Below, one piece after another: positions 1 through 9,967 of a stretch of 64,000 nucleotides of DNA; position 1 is the stretch's first letter; each line of letters opens with the position of its first letter. A program made the translations under genes and the position numbers. The notes beneath the pieces were generated by a model, which had not been told where the DNA came from, ran no database searches, and saw nothing but the letters and a program-made list of their open reading frames with translations. Origin of the DNA: Leishmania infantum JPCM5 (taxonomy: Eukaryota; Euglenozoa; Kinetoplastea; Trypanosomatida; Trypanosomatidae); NCBI RefSeq assembly GCF_000002875.2, contig NC_009394.2:310001-374000 (forward strand). The letters are read 5' to 3'.

Positions 1-2780
1 AGCGCCGGAGCGTTCGCGGAGCCGCCGGCTTCGTCGGCTTCCTCGACTGCTGCGTCCACGTCGATGCCGCCGGCCTTCGTGTCGGTGCGAACGTGCCACG
101 GAGCAGGTGACGAAGACGAGGACGAGGACAAGGACGCGGCGCGAGACAAGGGCGGCAGTTGAGGGTCACGACGGCTGCAACGGCCGCGCACGCAATCGTC
201 GCCACGGCCGCCCGCTGAAGCCGACGGCTTTAAAATCTCGCCCTGTGGCTCCGCCGCGCCTGGGCTGCCACTGCTGCGCTGACTGCAGCTCTCTTTGCCG
301 GTACCGTCACTCGTGCCAGGGCTGGTGCGCCGCACAAACGGCGTCTCCTCATCGACCGCGCCAGCGTCCTCCTCGAACACGCCGTCCTGGTGCGGTTTTG
401 ATGTGCTTCGCTCGAAGTGGAAATCATCGCGACTACTAAGCTCCGAGGCCGCCGTCCGCCCGGTTGCGCCCGCTGAAGGGCAGGGGCTGCAGCGGGACCC
501 CAGCTTCCACACACGATGGCCAACCGTGCTTGCCATCGCTGCGGCCGTCACTGCATCTGCGTGCATCGCATCGACTGCGGGACTGTTGCAGCAGCTCACG
601 CTGTTTCGGGGATGCGCAAACGCGGAGACTCTTCGACTGCTGTCGCCCAGACACAGCGCTCCCTCTGCACGGTACACCTCTTCGCTGGGCACCCGGCTTG
701 ATGGGACGACGTCTGTGAGTGCGGCGGTGGGCAGTGAAGGGCGACGCAAGTGATCCGCCGGGATCGGTGACGGCAACACCGCACAAGACGATGTCACTAT
801 TGTGTCGTCGATGTCGACAACGCCAGCGGTGGCGAAGGAAAGGGGAACATGCAGCGAGGCGCTGCGCTCACGGCGATCGACGCGTACGGACGGCGACAGC
901 AGCATCTGCGCCGCGCATGTGCTGGTCGACGTCGCGCGTGGTGCTGCAGATCGCGACACAACGACAGAGGATGCCGGCGCGGAGGACGACGCAGCCGAAG
1001 TGCGCTGCGGTGCGGATTCTGTGTGGCGAGGATGCGCATCTTCTCCAACGGCTGCTGCTGGAGACGGCGACAGCCGATGATCATCACTTTGGCCCTGCTG
1101 TGCAGCGTCCGGTTGTGGCCGCCGCCCCCGCGCAGCTTGTCCTCTCCGCCACCACAGTGGGAGATCGTGCTGCTGCGGTGACGGCGAGGTGCTCCCACGG
1201 CTGCGTGCCTGCGCCCAGGCGAGAGACAAACCCCGAGCAACGACGACCGAGTCCGCGCGAATCTCGTCCGCGTCGTCATCTGCGCCAGTTCCGCGGAACA
1301 GGTACGGCGCAGCCGCAGCAGCAGCTCGCCTTCGTCGTGGTCCCTCGCTCGCTGACCGATGAGCGTCTGACGCGTCCGGGGAGAGAAACATGTGCTCTGC
1401 TGCGCGTTGCTGTGGCCCTCTTGCGTCACCCAAGCCGCCGTTAAAATCGAACGTGAGCAGCTCGAGCTGGCGCTGCCGCTCCACAGTGCGTTGAAGCTGC
1501 TGCTGCAGTCGTTCTCGTGTGCCCACCTCGCCGTGGGCGCCAGCACCGACTTCGTCGACCACCGCATCGGCATTGCCGCTACTCACGCGTTGACGTGGGT
1601 GCCGCGAAAGAAGCCAGCGTGACTGCTGCACGTCTTCCATGGCTGCCTCACCTGGTGTGTCATCTCTGCCGGCAAGGAAAGGCGAGTCGCGACGCATGAG
1701 GATGTAGTGGCGGTCAGTGTTGCTGGGAAGCGCCGTTGCCTCGGTCGTCGCCGTAGAAATCGCTCGAGTAACAGAAGGGCGTAGGGAGCTGACGGCGAGA
1801 GAGACGAATGAGGTGCTATCACGCGGCATCGAGGTGGACGCTGATGAAGCGATGACGGGTGAGAGGGGGAGGGCCGCGGGGGAGGGCGGGAAGGAGGACA
1901 GGAGACGCGCCAACGACTGCGGCGCAACCTCCTCCGTCTGCTGTGTGGGGAGGGGTGTGGTGGCACTGCCGGTGCTCGAGGGCGTTCCACTGTGTAAATC
2001 AGGGAGAGGCGGGGGCTGCGTGCTGCCACTGCGGCCGACGCGGTACTGCATGCGCTGCGGATCTGGCCGTGGCCGTCGCTGATGGTGATGGTACGGTTGA
2101 CCGGTGCCCAAAGGTTGATGCTGCTGCTGCTGCTGCTGACGGTGGTGATGGTGATGAAAAGTCCCTACAGGGCTCGACAGTGCCGCAGTTGACACCGGCG
2201 TGGCCGCCACCGATTCAGGGACGGCACGCTCCGCCACAGCGAGCCTGCCCTCCAAGGAGCCTGAGGGAGGAGCCGTTGAGTGGGCCGCAGACGTCGCGAA
2301 GCGTTCCACGCGACGCCCAAGAATGTCGAGTTCCGCGTTCTGAGAGGCGTACGCTGCTGCTGACGACGGTGGTGTGCGAGCCGTCATCCAGCCACCAGCG
2401 GCAGCTGAAGGGAAAGCCTCATGTAGCCGTCTTGTTCGTGGCGATCCGGAGGCGAGCAGCGGCACCGGACGTGATGCATGAAGGCAGGTAATCTTTTCAC
2501 TCTGCCGGCGATGCAGCGTCACGAAGAGAGCGGTGTAGTCGAGCGGGCAGCTGCCGGCGCGCGGGGTTGGCAGAAAGGTGCGTGTGTGACCGGTGCATAC
2601 GACCTCGAACTGAGGAGGCGGTGCCGGCTCGATGCCCTCCATCGCCATAATCGCAACTGCCATGCGTTCATAACGAGGAGCCACCACGCACACATGCGAC
2701 CCCAGTGTCTGCACGGCGCGTGTTGGCGCTCCCCAGGTGTGCGTGAAGACATCGGGAGGTAGATAGTCTAGCGGATTCAT
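1..2780 (-). CDS. Large protein of unknown function, N-terminal part (3' end outside window)
   Basis: A single frame is open without any stop from an ATG at 2780 to the left edge, giving 926 complete codons; the stop codon lies outside the window. An in-frame stop at 2820-2822 bounds the frame upstream and this is the first ATG after it. The protein begins MNPLDYLPPDVFTHTWGAP. Its first 130 or so residues have mixed, domain-like composition. After that it is mostly disordered and rich in Ser, Ala, Pro and Arg, with a His run then a Gln run near residues 209-222 and a short coiled-coil-like stretch (RERLQQQLQRTVERQRQLEL) near 420-440. I do not recognise the family. A pyrimidine tract with CAG 112 nt upstream supports the start. 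An uninterrupted frame of this length in GC-rich DNA with neighbours on the same strand makes it a convincing gene. Confidence 0.85.
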   Translation of the reverse strand, partial: MNPLDYLPPDVFTHTWGAPTRAVQTLGSHVCVVAPRYERMAVAIMAMEGIEPAPPPQFEVVCTGHTRTFLPTPRAGSCPLDYTALFVTLHRRQSEKITCLHASRPVPLLASGSPRTRRLHEAFPSAAAGGWMTARTPPSSAAAYASQNAELDILGRRVERFATSAAHSTAPPSGSLEGRLAVAERAVPESVAATPVSTAALSSPVGTFHHHHHRQQQQQQHQPLGTGQPYHHHQRRPRPDPQRMQYRVGRSGSTQPPPLPDLHSGTPSSTGSATTPLPTQQTEEVAPQSLARLLSSFPPSPAALPLSPVIASSASTSMPRDSTSFVSLAVSSLRPSVTRAISTATTEATALPSNTDRHYILMRRDSPFLAGRDDTPGEAAMEDVQQSRWLLSRHPRQRVSSGNADAVVDEVGAGAHGEVGTRERLQQQLQRTVERQRQLELLTFDFNGGLGDARGPQQRAAEHMFLSPDASDAHRSASEGPRRRRAAAAAAPYLFRGTGADDDADEIRADSVVVARGLSLAWAQARSRGSTSPSPQQHDLPLWWRRGQAARGRRPQPDAAQQGQSDDHRLSPSPAAAVGEDAHPRHTESAPQRTSAASSSAPASSVVVSRSAAPRATSTSTCAAQMLLSPSVRVDRRERSASLHVPLSFATAGVVDIDDTIVTSSCAVLPSPIPADHLRRPSLPTAALTDVVPSSRVPSEEVYRAEGALCLGDSSRRVSAFAHPRNSVSCCNSPAVDAMHADAVTAAAMASTVGHRVWKLGSRCSPCPSAGATGRTAASELSSRDDFHFERSTSKPHQDGVFEEDAGAVDEETPFVRRTSPGTSDGTGKESCSQRSSGSPGAAEPQGEILKPSASAGGRGDDCVRGRCSRRDPQLPPLSRAASLSSSSSSSPAPWHVRTDTKAGGIDVDAAVEEADEAGGSANAPA

Positions 2781-2892
2781 CAAGGGAGACGAGAAGCACA
2801 GCGGGCAAGCAGACGCACGTTAGGGTGAGGTGGGGGCGATCAGGCGCGCACGAATTGAAGGAGGACAGGAGTGCAGACCGGCACAACCAGCG

Positions 2893-2913
2893 CTGCAGGT
2901 CAAGAGAGAGAAA
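2893..2913 (-). promoter_or_regulatory. Candidate spliced-leader acceptor for the gene starting at 2780
   Basis: On the minus strand a run TTTCTCTCTCTTG is followed at once by ACCTGCAG. The AG at 2893-2894 would give a 5' UTR of about 112 nt. Pyrimidine tract plus AG is the known trans-splicing signal in trypanosomatids; use of this particular AG is inferred. Confidence 0.45.
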
Positions 2914-4611
2914 TAGCGACAGAAAACCGCACGGATGTGGACGTGCACGTCGTGGTGACGAGGAAGATGGCCGGTGCGGCCGGCAGAACGAGAAGAGCCC
3001 CCCTCCCTCCTCCTAAACAAACGCAAAGAGCCTCTAAAACAAGGTGAAAGAGAGACGACACCCGATGTGCCTCTGTGCAGACCGCTGATGAGCAGATGCT
3101 CGAACACGCACCGTGGCTCTCTGTCTGTGTCGCGCGGTGCGTGAGTGAAGTCTAGCAGGTGCGCAACGGATGTGGTGGCTTCCCCCTCCTCGACCCCCCT
3201 TTGTCCCTCTTTCGATAGATGGAGATGGAGCGGGGTATTCGTTCCCCGCACACGGTGAAGGGAAGATGGTGATGGGTGCCGTCGAGCCGAGAGGTTTAAC
3301 GCGCACCGACTAAACGAGAGGAGAGGAGAGGGTTCGAGTAGCGACTTGCGGCGAACCTGCCACACACACACACACACACACACACACCTGGGGCCAGAGG
3401 CGCGAAAGGCGGTAGATGTTCTTCACGCCCAGAGCAGTGACCTTGATCGATTCTTGCCACCGCGCGCTCTCTCTCTGCATCTCAGTCTCGTCCGTGTCAC
3501 AAGGGACAGGCCGACAGCTCGCGAAACTGGACACGGAGGACACGTGAAAGGCACGAGCAGAAGATAAGGAGATGGCACAAACGACAGTGATGAAGTAAGT
3601 CGCGCGTGGGCAAGAGGGAGAGAGGGCAGGGGTGTTGACAAACACAACAGAGGAAGCACGTAAGGGGCAATCAAAATGGTGCACGCTAAAAACAAGAGCG
3701 ACAGCGAGAGAGCGGTGGTAAAGAATGAATGATGATGTAGGGTCTAGGGTGTACGAGAAGCGAAAACGCAGCACAAAAAGGGGAAGCCACAAAGGACGAC
3801 CGTCGGCGGCTGCCACGACACACACTCAGAGGAGGGTTGGCCACGTGCCGCAACGTCCCTGCCGCCCCCGCCCCCCAACTAAGCGTAGAGAGAGAGAGAT
3901 ACAAAAGGGTGCGAGTGAGTCTAAGCGGAAACAGCGGAAAAAAAGCCGAGAGACAGGACAACGTTTTTGCGCGTGCGTGTGCGCGCGTCTACAGTGACAG
4001 TGAGGGACAACGCAGAGGAGGAGGGGAAGAGGGGAGGGGGAGGGGGACACGGGTGAACGCCAACGCTGTGCGAGGGAAACTGATCGTCGGCGCAGCCCCG
4101 TGCTCCTGCGCGTGTCGTGTCGTATCTTCGTGAGGATCTGTGTATCTGCCAGCAACCGCTCAAGCAAACACCACCACTGTTAGCTCGTCTACAGGACTTT
4201 CCAATCTGTACAAGAAACTGTTACCTTCTTGGCGAAGGAGACGTGCCGACACAGTTGTGTGCATGAGGAGTGGTGGAGCGGAGAAGGAGCGGGACAGCCG
4301 CAGAGGACGTGGGGGAGAACGCAGAGGGGTGGGAGGGAGAACGGTGGAGGTGACTACTTCAAAGGCGTGTCGGCGCTCTTGCGCTGGCGTGCATTGAGAC
4401 AAGGGGTAGCTAGCGTCGAAGAGATACAGAGGAGACATGGGTAGGAAAGGAAGTGGGTAGAGCGCGCGCCCAGCACTGATCGCTTTTAGGTCCCTTGTTT
4501 TATTTTTCGCTCTTGCGCACTGGCACATGTGGGTGCGTGCGGCTATGTGTGCCGGAGCGTGCGCCTCGCTTCTTCGAAAGCCGTGCAGCCCCACATGCCC
4601 ACTGACGCAAG

Positions 4612-4717
4612 NNNNNNNNNNNNNNNNNNNNNNNNNNNNNNNNNNNNNNNNNNNNNNNNNNNNNNNNNNNNNNNNNNNNNNNNNNNNNNNNNNNNNNNNN
4701 NNNNNNNNNNNNNNNNN
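4612..4717. other. Assembly gap (106 N)
   Basis: A run of undetermined bases. Frames spanning it are artefacts. The flanking sequence is intergenic in character, so a gene is unlikely to be hidden here, but the true gap length is unknown. Confidence 0.99.
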
Positions 4718-5305
4718 AGACCCAATCACCCCCGCCCTGCTCTGCCACGAGGGACGAGGAAACACGAGCGAGTGAGGCACCCTCACCCGCACGCGAATCG
4801 AAACAAAGGCAGACACACTGGCAACCACACAGCCGCTGCGACGCTGCGTATGCGTATGCACGTATGCGTGTGCACCAGCGGTGGCGTGACCGCGGCAGCA
4901 CCACCAAGGTAACTCGGGATCAGATCAAGCGAACAGATGCTCAACAACACATGCACATGCGTATGCGCATACATACACGATGGGGAAGTTCGAAAACACG
5001 AAAGAAGCAGGCAATGATGTGAAGAGTTGTGCTCACCACCGTCTTGATCTGCTCAGCGCATGGAGCGGAAGGATGGGGTGGGGTGGGGGTGAGGCAGGGA
5101 GAGGAGGGGGACTGCACCGTACTCCACAACCTCCCTCCCTCCTTCCTCCTTCGTGGCTGAACAGCCGCCTGCCATGCTTGACACTTCGCTGAACACCATG
5201 ACGCCACCCCCTCCCCCCCTCTCTTCCTATCAAGCGTCCTTGGCGCGCTTTAGCTGCAATCGTGTCCCTTCCTCGCTTCCTCGCTCCCTCTGCCTTTGTT
5301 AGCCT

Positions 5306-6430
5306 TTACGCCGCCGTAGTCGTCGGCCTCACCGCCTGCCAGCGCGGCACACCCTTGCAAAACGCCAGCCCGACCAGCGTGCCGATGAGCGTTGGCTGCC
5401 AGTCGAAGTACAAGATGCACACCCCACCCACCCAGCACGCGTACTTGATCCAGCCGCTGAAGCTGCTCAAGATGCTCATTGGTGTCACACCGTAGTAAAG
5501 GTACTCCATTACAAACAACGCAGCAATCACGTCCCACGGGCCGAACTGCTTCTCCGGGGCGGCCGTACTGCCGTAGTAGAGGTAGTTGCTCAGCCACATA
5601 ATCGCGCCTGAGAAGACGGCGGTGCCACCGCAGTACATCATCAGTCCGCGGGAGCCCAGTGTAGGCAGAACATGGTGGCACATGGTGTGCAGCAGCATCA
5701 TCGCGTACGTCATGGCAAGGAAGTTATTTGTCAAGAAGGAGTGCAGCAGCCACGTCCACGGGCGAACGCTGTTGTCGACTCCCCACTTCTCCAACCACCA
5801 GCGCTCCTCCGTGTTGCTACCGGTGCTGCAGAGGCAAAATACGGTGAAGACGACGAAGTTGATGGCGTTGACGCTGTTGTAGATGTGCGGAAAGTTGGCG
5901 TAGTCGTCACGCAGGCCGCGAACATGATCCATGAGGCTCTTCTTCTTGGCTTGGCCCTTGCCGCCCTTCTTGTTCTTGCTGCCCTTCGCGGAGGAGCCAC
6001 TCTGTTGATCGCTGCCCTGGTCCCCGCCCTCCGTCTTGCTGTTCGACTCTTCACCCTCCTTACCGGTCTCCTCGGCGTTGCGGTCCTGCTGCTGTTGATT
6101 CTTCGCGCGCATCCAGCGATACTGGATGACGTTCTGAGAGAGTAAGGAGGGTGTGGAGAGCCGTGCCCTGCGCAGGAAGGTCGGCGTCGGCGTCGCACCG
6201 CAGCTAACAGGACTAGTACGAAGGTTCACAGAGGGAAAGCGGAACTGGCGCTGAGGGTTCCATGTTGCTGCCAACGCCATCGATGGTGCCACGGGCAGAA
6301 GAACAGCCGTCGTCTTCATCGCCACACGGATGCACGGCAGCGAAGAGGCGCCGCTCGGGTGCGTCACGCGTGGCAAGGCGGCCGAGGCGACGGATGTCGC
6401 GACAGCACAGGCACCGCGGAGGCGAAGCAT
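5306..6430 (-). CDS. Rhomboid-like pseudoprotease, probably mitochondrial (TimRhom-like)
   Basis: The product is 374 residues. The first 100 or so are Arg/Ser/Ala-rich and nearly free of acidic residues, like a mitochondrial presequence. A charged linker follows (about 110-165: NQQQQDRN, then Glu- and Lys-rich stretches). The C-terminal half has about six hydrophobic segments. Their order and spacing fit the rhomboid fold: a Trp/Phe-rich segment with HSFLTNNF, an LGSRGLMMY step as in the rhomboid LGS(R/K) motif, a Gly-rich helix, and a last helix near the C terminus. The position of the catalytic GxSG reads GPWD (about residues 296-299) and the final helix lacks the catalytic His, so proteolysis is not expected. 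Trypanosome mitochondria use inactive rhomboids (TimRhom I and II) in the inner-membrane protein import complex, which fits. Other inactive rhomboids or derlins are alternatives. Confidence 0.65.
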   Translation of the reverse strand: MLRLRGACAVATSVASAALPRVTHPSGASSLPCIRVAMKTTAVLLPVAPSMALAATWNPQRQFRFPSVNLRTSPVSCGATPTPTFLRRARLSTPSLLSQNVIQYRWMRAKNQQQQDRNAEETGKEGEESNSKTEGGDQGSDQQSGSSAKGSKNKKGGKGQAKKKSLMDHVRGLRDDYANFPHIYNSVNAINFVVFTVFCLCSTGSNTEERWWLEKWGVDNSVRPWTWLLHSFLTNNFLAMTYAMMLLHTMCHHVLPTLGSRGLMMYCGGTAVFSGAIMWLSNYLYYGSTAAPEKQFGPWDVIAALFVMEYLYYGVTPMSILSSFSGWIKYACWVGGVCILYFDWQPTLIGTLVGLAFCKGVPRWQAVRPTTTAA

Positions 6431-7331
6431 CTTGTTGCTTGCTTATGTGGTTCCAGCTTCCATCCATGCAAGGGGCAGATGAGTGCAGATGTTGGTGACG
6501 AGAGAACACCGAGGTGAAGGGAGGGAGAGGCTGTCAGAGATGGTTGAAATGCTTTTCGACGAGGCGGAGTAAAATGCGCGAAGACAGAGACACCGTCTAC
6601 AACGAGGAGAGAAGTTTGCATGGGCTCATCAGGAGGTGCGAGTCTGGCAGGCCTCGACCGGCTGCTTAGGACATACTTCCACAGCTCCCTCTTCGCCGCG
6701 TGTAGACGCCGTCCCACCCACGCTGTGGTCTCAAGGACCTGTGCGCGCGAGGAGGTGACACACACACATACACACATAGCGTATCATCGCTGCCTTCCAC
6801 TCACGAGGAAGAGAGATGACCCTCTCGTGCGCAGCCGAAACGCAGACTTCGGCCAGGTGGCTTGAGAATCAGGTGTGCGCGAGCTACGATCTAAGAGAAC
6901 ACCGAGCAAGCGAAGCAGAGGGCGAGTTGGAAGCAGTTTTAGGTCGGCCCCGTCGCCATCTCCGACATTACACCACAACACCGGCATGTGGAGAGAGAGA
7001 GAGACTCATACACCGAAGCAGACATACACACAGACACACACACACACATATATATATATATAGTGGACGGCTGACAGGGCGGCTTCATCATCACCCCACA
7101 CACGGAAAATGACCGACACGCGCATGCATGTGCACCCCCTCGCCTCCGTCGGAGAGAAGCAAGCTAGAAAGGTGAACTTTTCTTACGCTGGCGGGTGCAC
7201 AAGGAAGGAGGTCAGAATCGTTCGCACACGCTGCCGTAGCAACGAAGGTGGTATCGTGTTCGGCTCGCCGCGGATACTGTCGTCAACGTCCACATCAGCT
7301 TCGACGTTACTCGCATCCCTCCCCTCCTTGC
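6431..7331. other. Intergenic region
   Basis: About 0.9 kb. It holds a purine-rich plus-strand run at 6511-6530 (pyrimidine tract for the gene starting at 6430) and a CA/TA microsatellite at 7030-7064. No gene is supported. Confidence 0.7.
7030..7064. repeat. CA-TA microsatellite
   Basis: A run of CA dinucleotides passes into TA dinucleotides, in the 3' UTR side of the gene ending at 7332. Confidence 0.9.
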
Positions 7332-9407
7332 TCACTTCCGCTTCGTTCTCCATATTGAATCATCGGTATGCATGGAGAAGGATGGAGGATAGCCGCTGGC
7401 GGTGTGGGATCGAGAAACGTCGCGCGACGGATGCTGCTGACGGCGCCTTGCTTCTTGGAGATAAGGGTCTGCTTCATGCTGCGGCTGCCACTGCAGCGCA
7501 TGGGCTGATGCGTATTGCGAGTTGGTCTCTCGCATGCTCGCAGAGGGCTGTCCGTTCACACGAACATCGCTTCCGGTCTTGTTGAGCGGATTATGTGGTT
7601 GCGGCGTTGGCTGTGCCTGTTGCTGAGTAAGGGTTTCTCGGAGAAAGTGGCAAAGGTCATCGATCTCGCGCTGAATAGCGTCCAGCTGCGGTTGATTCTG
7701 CTGGTGGCTGCGCGTGTGTGTGTGGCCATCAGTGAACGCCGCCGCAGGGCGTACGTTTTTCGGGGTGCAGACGGGGGGTGGTGAGGGAGCAGAGACACAA
7801 GTCGATACCCGAGATGATGTCGCCGCTGCTGCTGCCGCCGCCGGCACATCCGCGTTGTAACCACTGCAGGACGGCACAGCCCGACGGCCGTTCTTTTCGG
7901 GAGAGGCGGCAGTATAGGTGAGAGTAGGAAGGACGGTGTCGTTGCTCCTAGATCGGTGCACGGTGTGATGGGCACGGGCTGCTGCTGCTGCTTCTACTTG
8001 ATGCGCGCTCGGCGACGGGAGCGGCAAGGCGCCCGCACCGTGACTTGTGCGACGCGCCGTGTCGGGGATGAGAGTTTCCTGCAAAAGCTTCTCCAAGCGC
8101 ACCAGCTGCGTCGATTGTGTCTGCAACATCTCCTGCATCGCCAGCAGCGTCGAGCACGCCTCGACCGCTTCGGGGCGGTCCGGCGGGAGCAGGCAGCGGT
8201 GTCGCTGCCACAGTAACGCGTGCGGTGGCTCTGCTGTGCGCGTGCCATCCCTTGCTTCTTCCGTAGTCCTCATCAAGGAGGACGCTCGCGCGTCCTCATC
8301 AGAGCTATCGGGAGATAGCGAGCGACGCACGACGACCAGCATCTCTCGCATCTGGCGAAGCTGTTTCTCCTGCTCCATTCGCAGGTGCTGCAGCCACGGC
8401 ATAAACCACGTCGGCTGTGATGAGCCGGCATCGTCATCCACATTGGAGGCGCGCATGCTTCGCGGCCCGGCGTCGTGAGTGCATCGGAGTTGCTCGGTGC
8501 TCTCGACGGACGAAGAGAGCGGCGCCGATGCCGATGCTACTGCACAAAATGGCGATGCCGTCACCTCTGCATTGTCCTCGGTGCATAGCCGCAGCGGCGG
8601 CTCCACGTGCGAGCCCTCCATGCCCAACCTCTCCAGAAGCACGTCACGCACGACGCGGCGCAGTTCGTGCTCGTTTTCCATCAAGCGTTTTACGTTGCTG
8701 GCGCAGTGTAGAATGTCGTGATGCAGATGCTCCAGGGACAGCCGCGGAGGGGGCCGAGGGAGTTGCAGAGGACGCTGTGACGGTTGGTACTTCCGAGACT
8801 GCAGTAGTGCTGCGGTGGGCAAAGCCAGACGTGCATCCGATTTACGCATCAAGTTGGCAGGGGCCTCGCTGTCGCCTGCTTTCGCCTCCACATCCACTGT
8901 GATGCCCGCGGATGTTGCCGTGTGGGGTGCCCCCTCGCTGCTCTTCTTGTCATTGCCGCCCTTTTGACAAGCGGCAGAAGCTCGAGGACGCCATGGCGAT
9001 GCGCAATCTGCCTCTCTGTCGCCTTGATGCTGCTGCTGCCGTTTCTGATGGTGCCGCTGACGGTGCGCTGCGCGCAGTTCTTCCTCGAGTTGACGCACCC
9101 GTTCGTGCAGCTGGGCTTCGCTCATCGTGACACGCGCCGCAGCCTCTGCTCTACAGCGATTATTGTGCACGCCGCTGTCTAATGAGTGGCCGTGGCACTC
9201 TCGCGGCTGCTCGTGTGCATCCTCGTGGTGCGGCGCTGTTTTCGGTGCCGCCTCAACGACTGCTGCAGGCGGCGCAGATCGCGGTGCGGCCGAGAGTGCG
9301 GGGACCGATGACGAGGACAGCACTAGCGGAATGCGAAAAGATGGTCGATGAAATGGTTGCTGCGTCCAGTGCGTAACGTCTCTGGCGCGTGTGTCCGCGG
9401 CAGACAT
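7332..9407 (-). CDS. Coiled-coil, low-complexity protein of unknown function
   Basis: The product is 691 residues if the ATG at 9407 (MSAADTRARDV) is used; the frame is open upstream but has no better supported ATG. A later in-frame ATG at 9125 (MSEAQLHERVRQLEEELR) begins the first coiled coil and is an alternative start. I see four helical heptad-like segments separated by disordered Ser/Pro/Gln/His-rich linkers: one near residues 95-125, one including MENEHELRRVVRDVLLERLG, one with EQEKQLRQMREMLVVVRRSL, and a pair ending LLQETL and FLRETL. The C terminus is basic (WRTKRK). No enzymatic motif is visible. The pattern suits a structural or scaffold protein, for example cytoskeletal, but that is inference. 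A pyrimidine tract and CAG lie 120 nt upstream. Confidence 0.8.
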   Translation of the reverse strand: MSAADTRARDVTHWTQQPFHRPSFRIPLVLSSSSVPALSAAPRSAPPAAVVEAAPKTAPHHEDAHEQPRECHGHSLDSGVHNNRCRAEAAARVTMSEAQLHERVRQLEEELRAAHRQRHHQKRQQQHQGDREADCASPWRPRASAACQKGGNDKKSSEGAPHTATSAGITVDVEAKAGDSEAPANLMRKSDARLALPTAALLQSRKYQPSQRPLQLPRPPPRLSLEHLHHDILHCASNVKRLMENEHELRRVVRDVLLERLGMEGSHVEPPLRLCTEDNAEVTASPFCAVASASAPLSSSVESTEQLRCTHDAGPRSMRASNVDDDAGSSQPTWFMPWLQHLRMEQEKQLRQMREMLVVVRRSLSPDSSDEDARASSLMRTTEEARDGTRTAEPPHALLWQRHRCLLPPDRPEAVEACSTLLAMQEMLQTQSTQLVRLEKLLQETLIPDTARRTSHGAGALPLPSPSAHQVEAAAAARAHHTVHRSRSNDTVLPTLTYTAASPEKNGRRAVPSCSGYNADVPAAAAAAATSSRVSTCVSAPSPPPVCTPKNVRPAAAFTDGHTHTRSHQQNQPQLDAIQREIDDLCHFLRETLTQQQAQPTPQPHNPLNKTGSDVRVNGQPSASMRETNSQYASAHALQWQPQHEADPYLQEARRRQQHPSRDVSRSHTASGYPPSFSMHTDDSIWRTKRK

Positions 9408-9527
9408 GCCAAGCGTATAGAGGGCACGCCAATGTGCCTCTGAGCGCGCCAGATCCAAAGAGAAACGGTGTGCTGTCGGCGACGCTTGCCTGCATGCATG
9501 CGTTTGTGTGTGTGTGTGTGCCCGTGC

Positions 9528-9570
9528 CTGGAAGAGGATGAGGGGAAGGGGGGAGGGGGAGAGAGAAACA
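9528..9570 (-). promoter_or_regulatory. Candidate spliced-leader acceptor for the gene starting at 9407
   Basis: About 40 bases at 9530-9570 are nearly all pyrimidine on the minus strand and end directly in CAG (AG at 9528-9529). This would give a 5' UTR of about 120 nt. Confidence 0.55.
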
Positions 9571-9699
9571 AGTGGGATGTGGGGGTGCATGGGCGACAAG
9601 GGGCTTCGTCACTGCAGAGAGTGCGCCGCAACGCCTCCCTCACCATCTTTGGCAGCGACAGTGTATTGAGCGAGAGAGGGAGGCCAAACACCAGCACAG

Positions 9700-9778
9700 A
9701 CCCCCCCCCCCCACACACACACACAGACCCACACACACAGACCCCCACACACACACACACACATACACACACACGCAT
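9700..9778. repeat. C homopolymer followed by interrupted CA repeat
   Basis: Thirteen consecutive C bases lead into an imperfect (CA)n array broken by GACC and AT units. Homopolymer length is prone to sequencing error. Confidence 0.9.
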
Positions 9779-9967
9779 ACACGCCGACGTGAGCGAGTGC
9801 GTCTGCCGCCCACTCACTGTACAAGGGCAACGAAGAAAGGGGCGCCAAGCCATGAGCGTTGTGCCTTTTTATCTATCGGTGGTGAAGCGGATGCAGGCGG
9901 AAAGGCGCGCGCGCACCCCTATACACACACATCGATGCACGTGCCCTCACCATGTATGTATTCGCGC

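Larger units (their letters stand above)
2781..5305. other. Intergenic region with CA array and assembly gap
   Basis: About 2.5 kb between the rhomboid-like gene and the left-edge gene. It holds a (CA)n array at 3361-3387, long purine-rich runs on the plus strand (pyrimidine tracts of the transcript) and 106 undetermined bases. Frames here are short and simple in composition. I see no supported gene; most of it should be the 3' UTR of the gene ending at 5306. Confidence 0.7.
9408..9967. other. Intergenic region dominated by TG and CA arrays
   Basis: About 0.56 kb. It carries a TG run near 9504-9520, the acceptor tract at 9530-9570, a 13-base C homopolymer at 9700-9712 and interrupted CA repeats to about 9778. 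Frames here encode only His/Thr or Cys/Val repeats. No gene is supported. Confidence 0.8.

Noticed and set aside
4160..4861. Minus-strand frame of about 233 codons spanning the gap
   Set aside because: It exists only by reading through undetermined bases, and both flanks are simple-sequence UTR.
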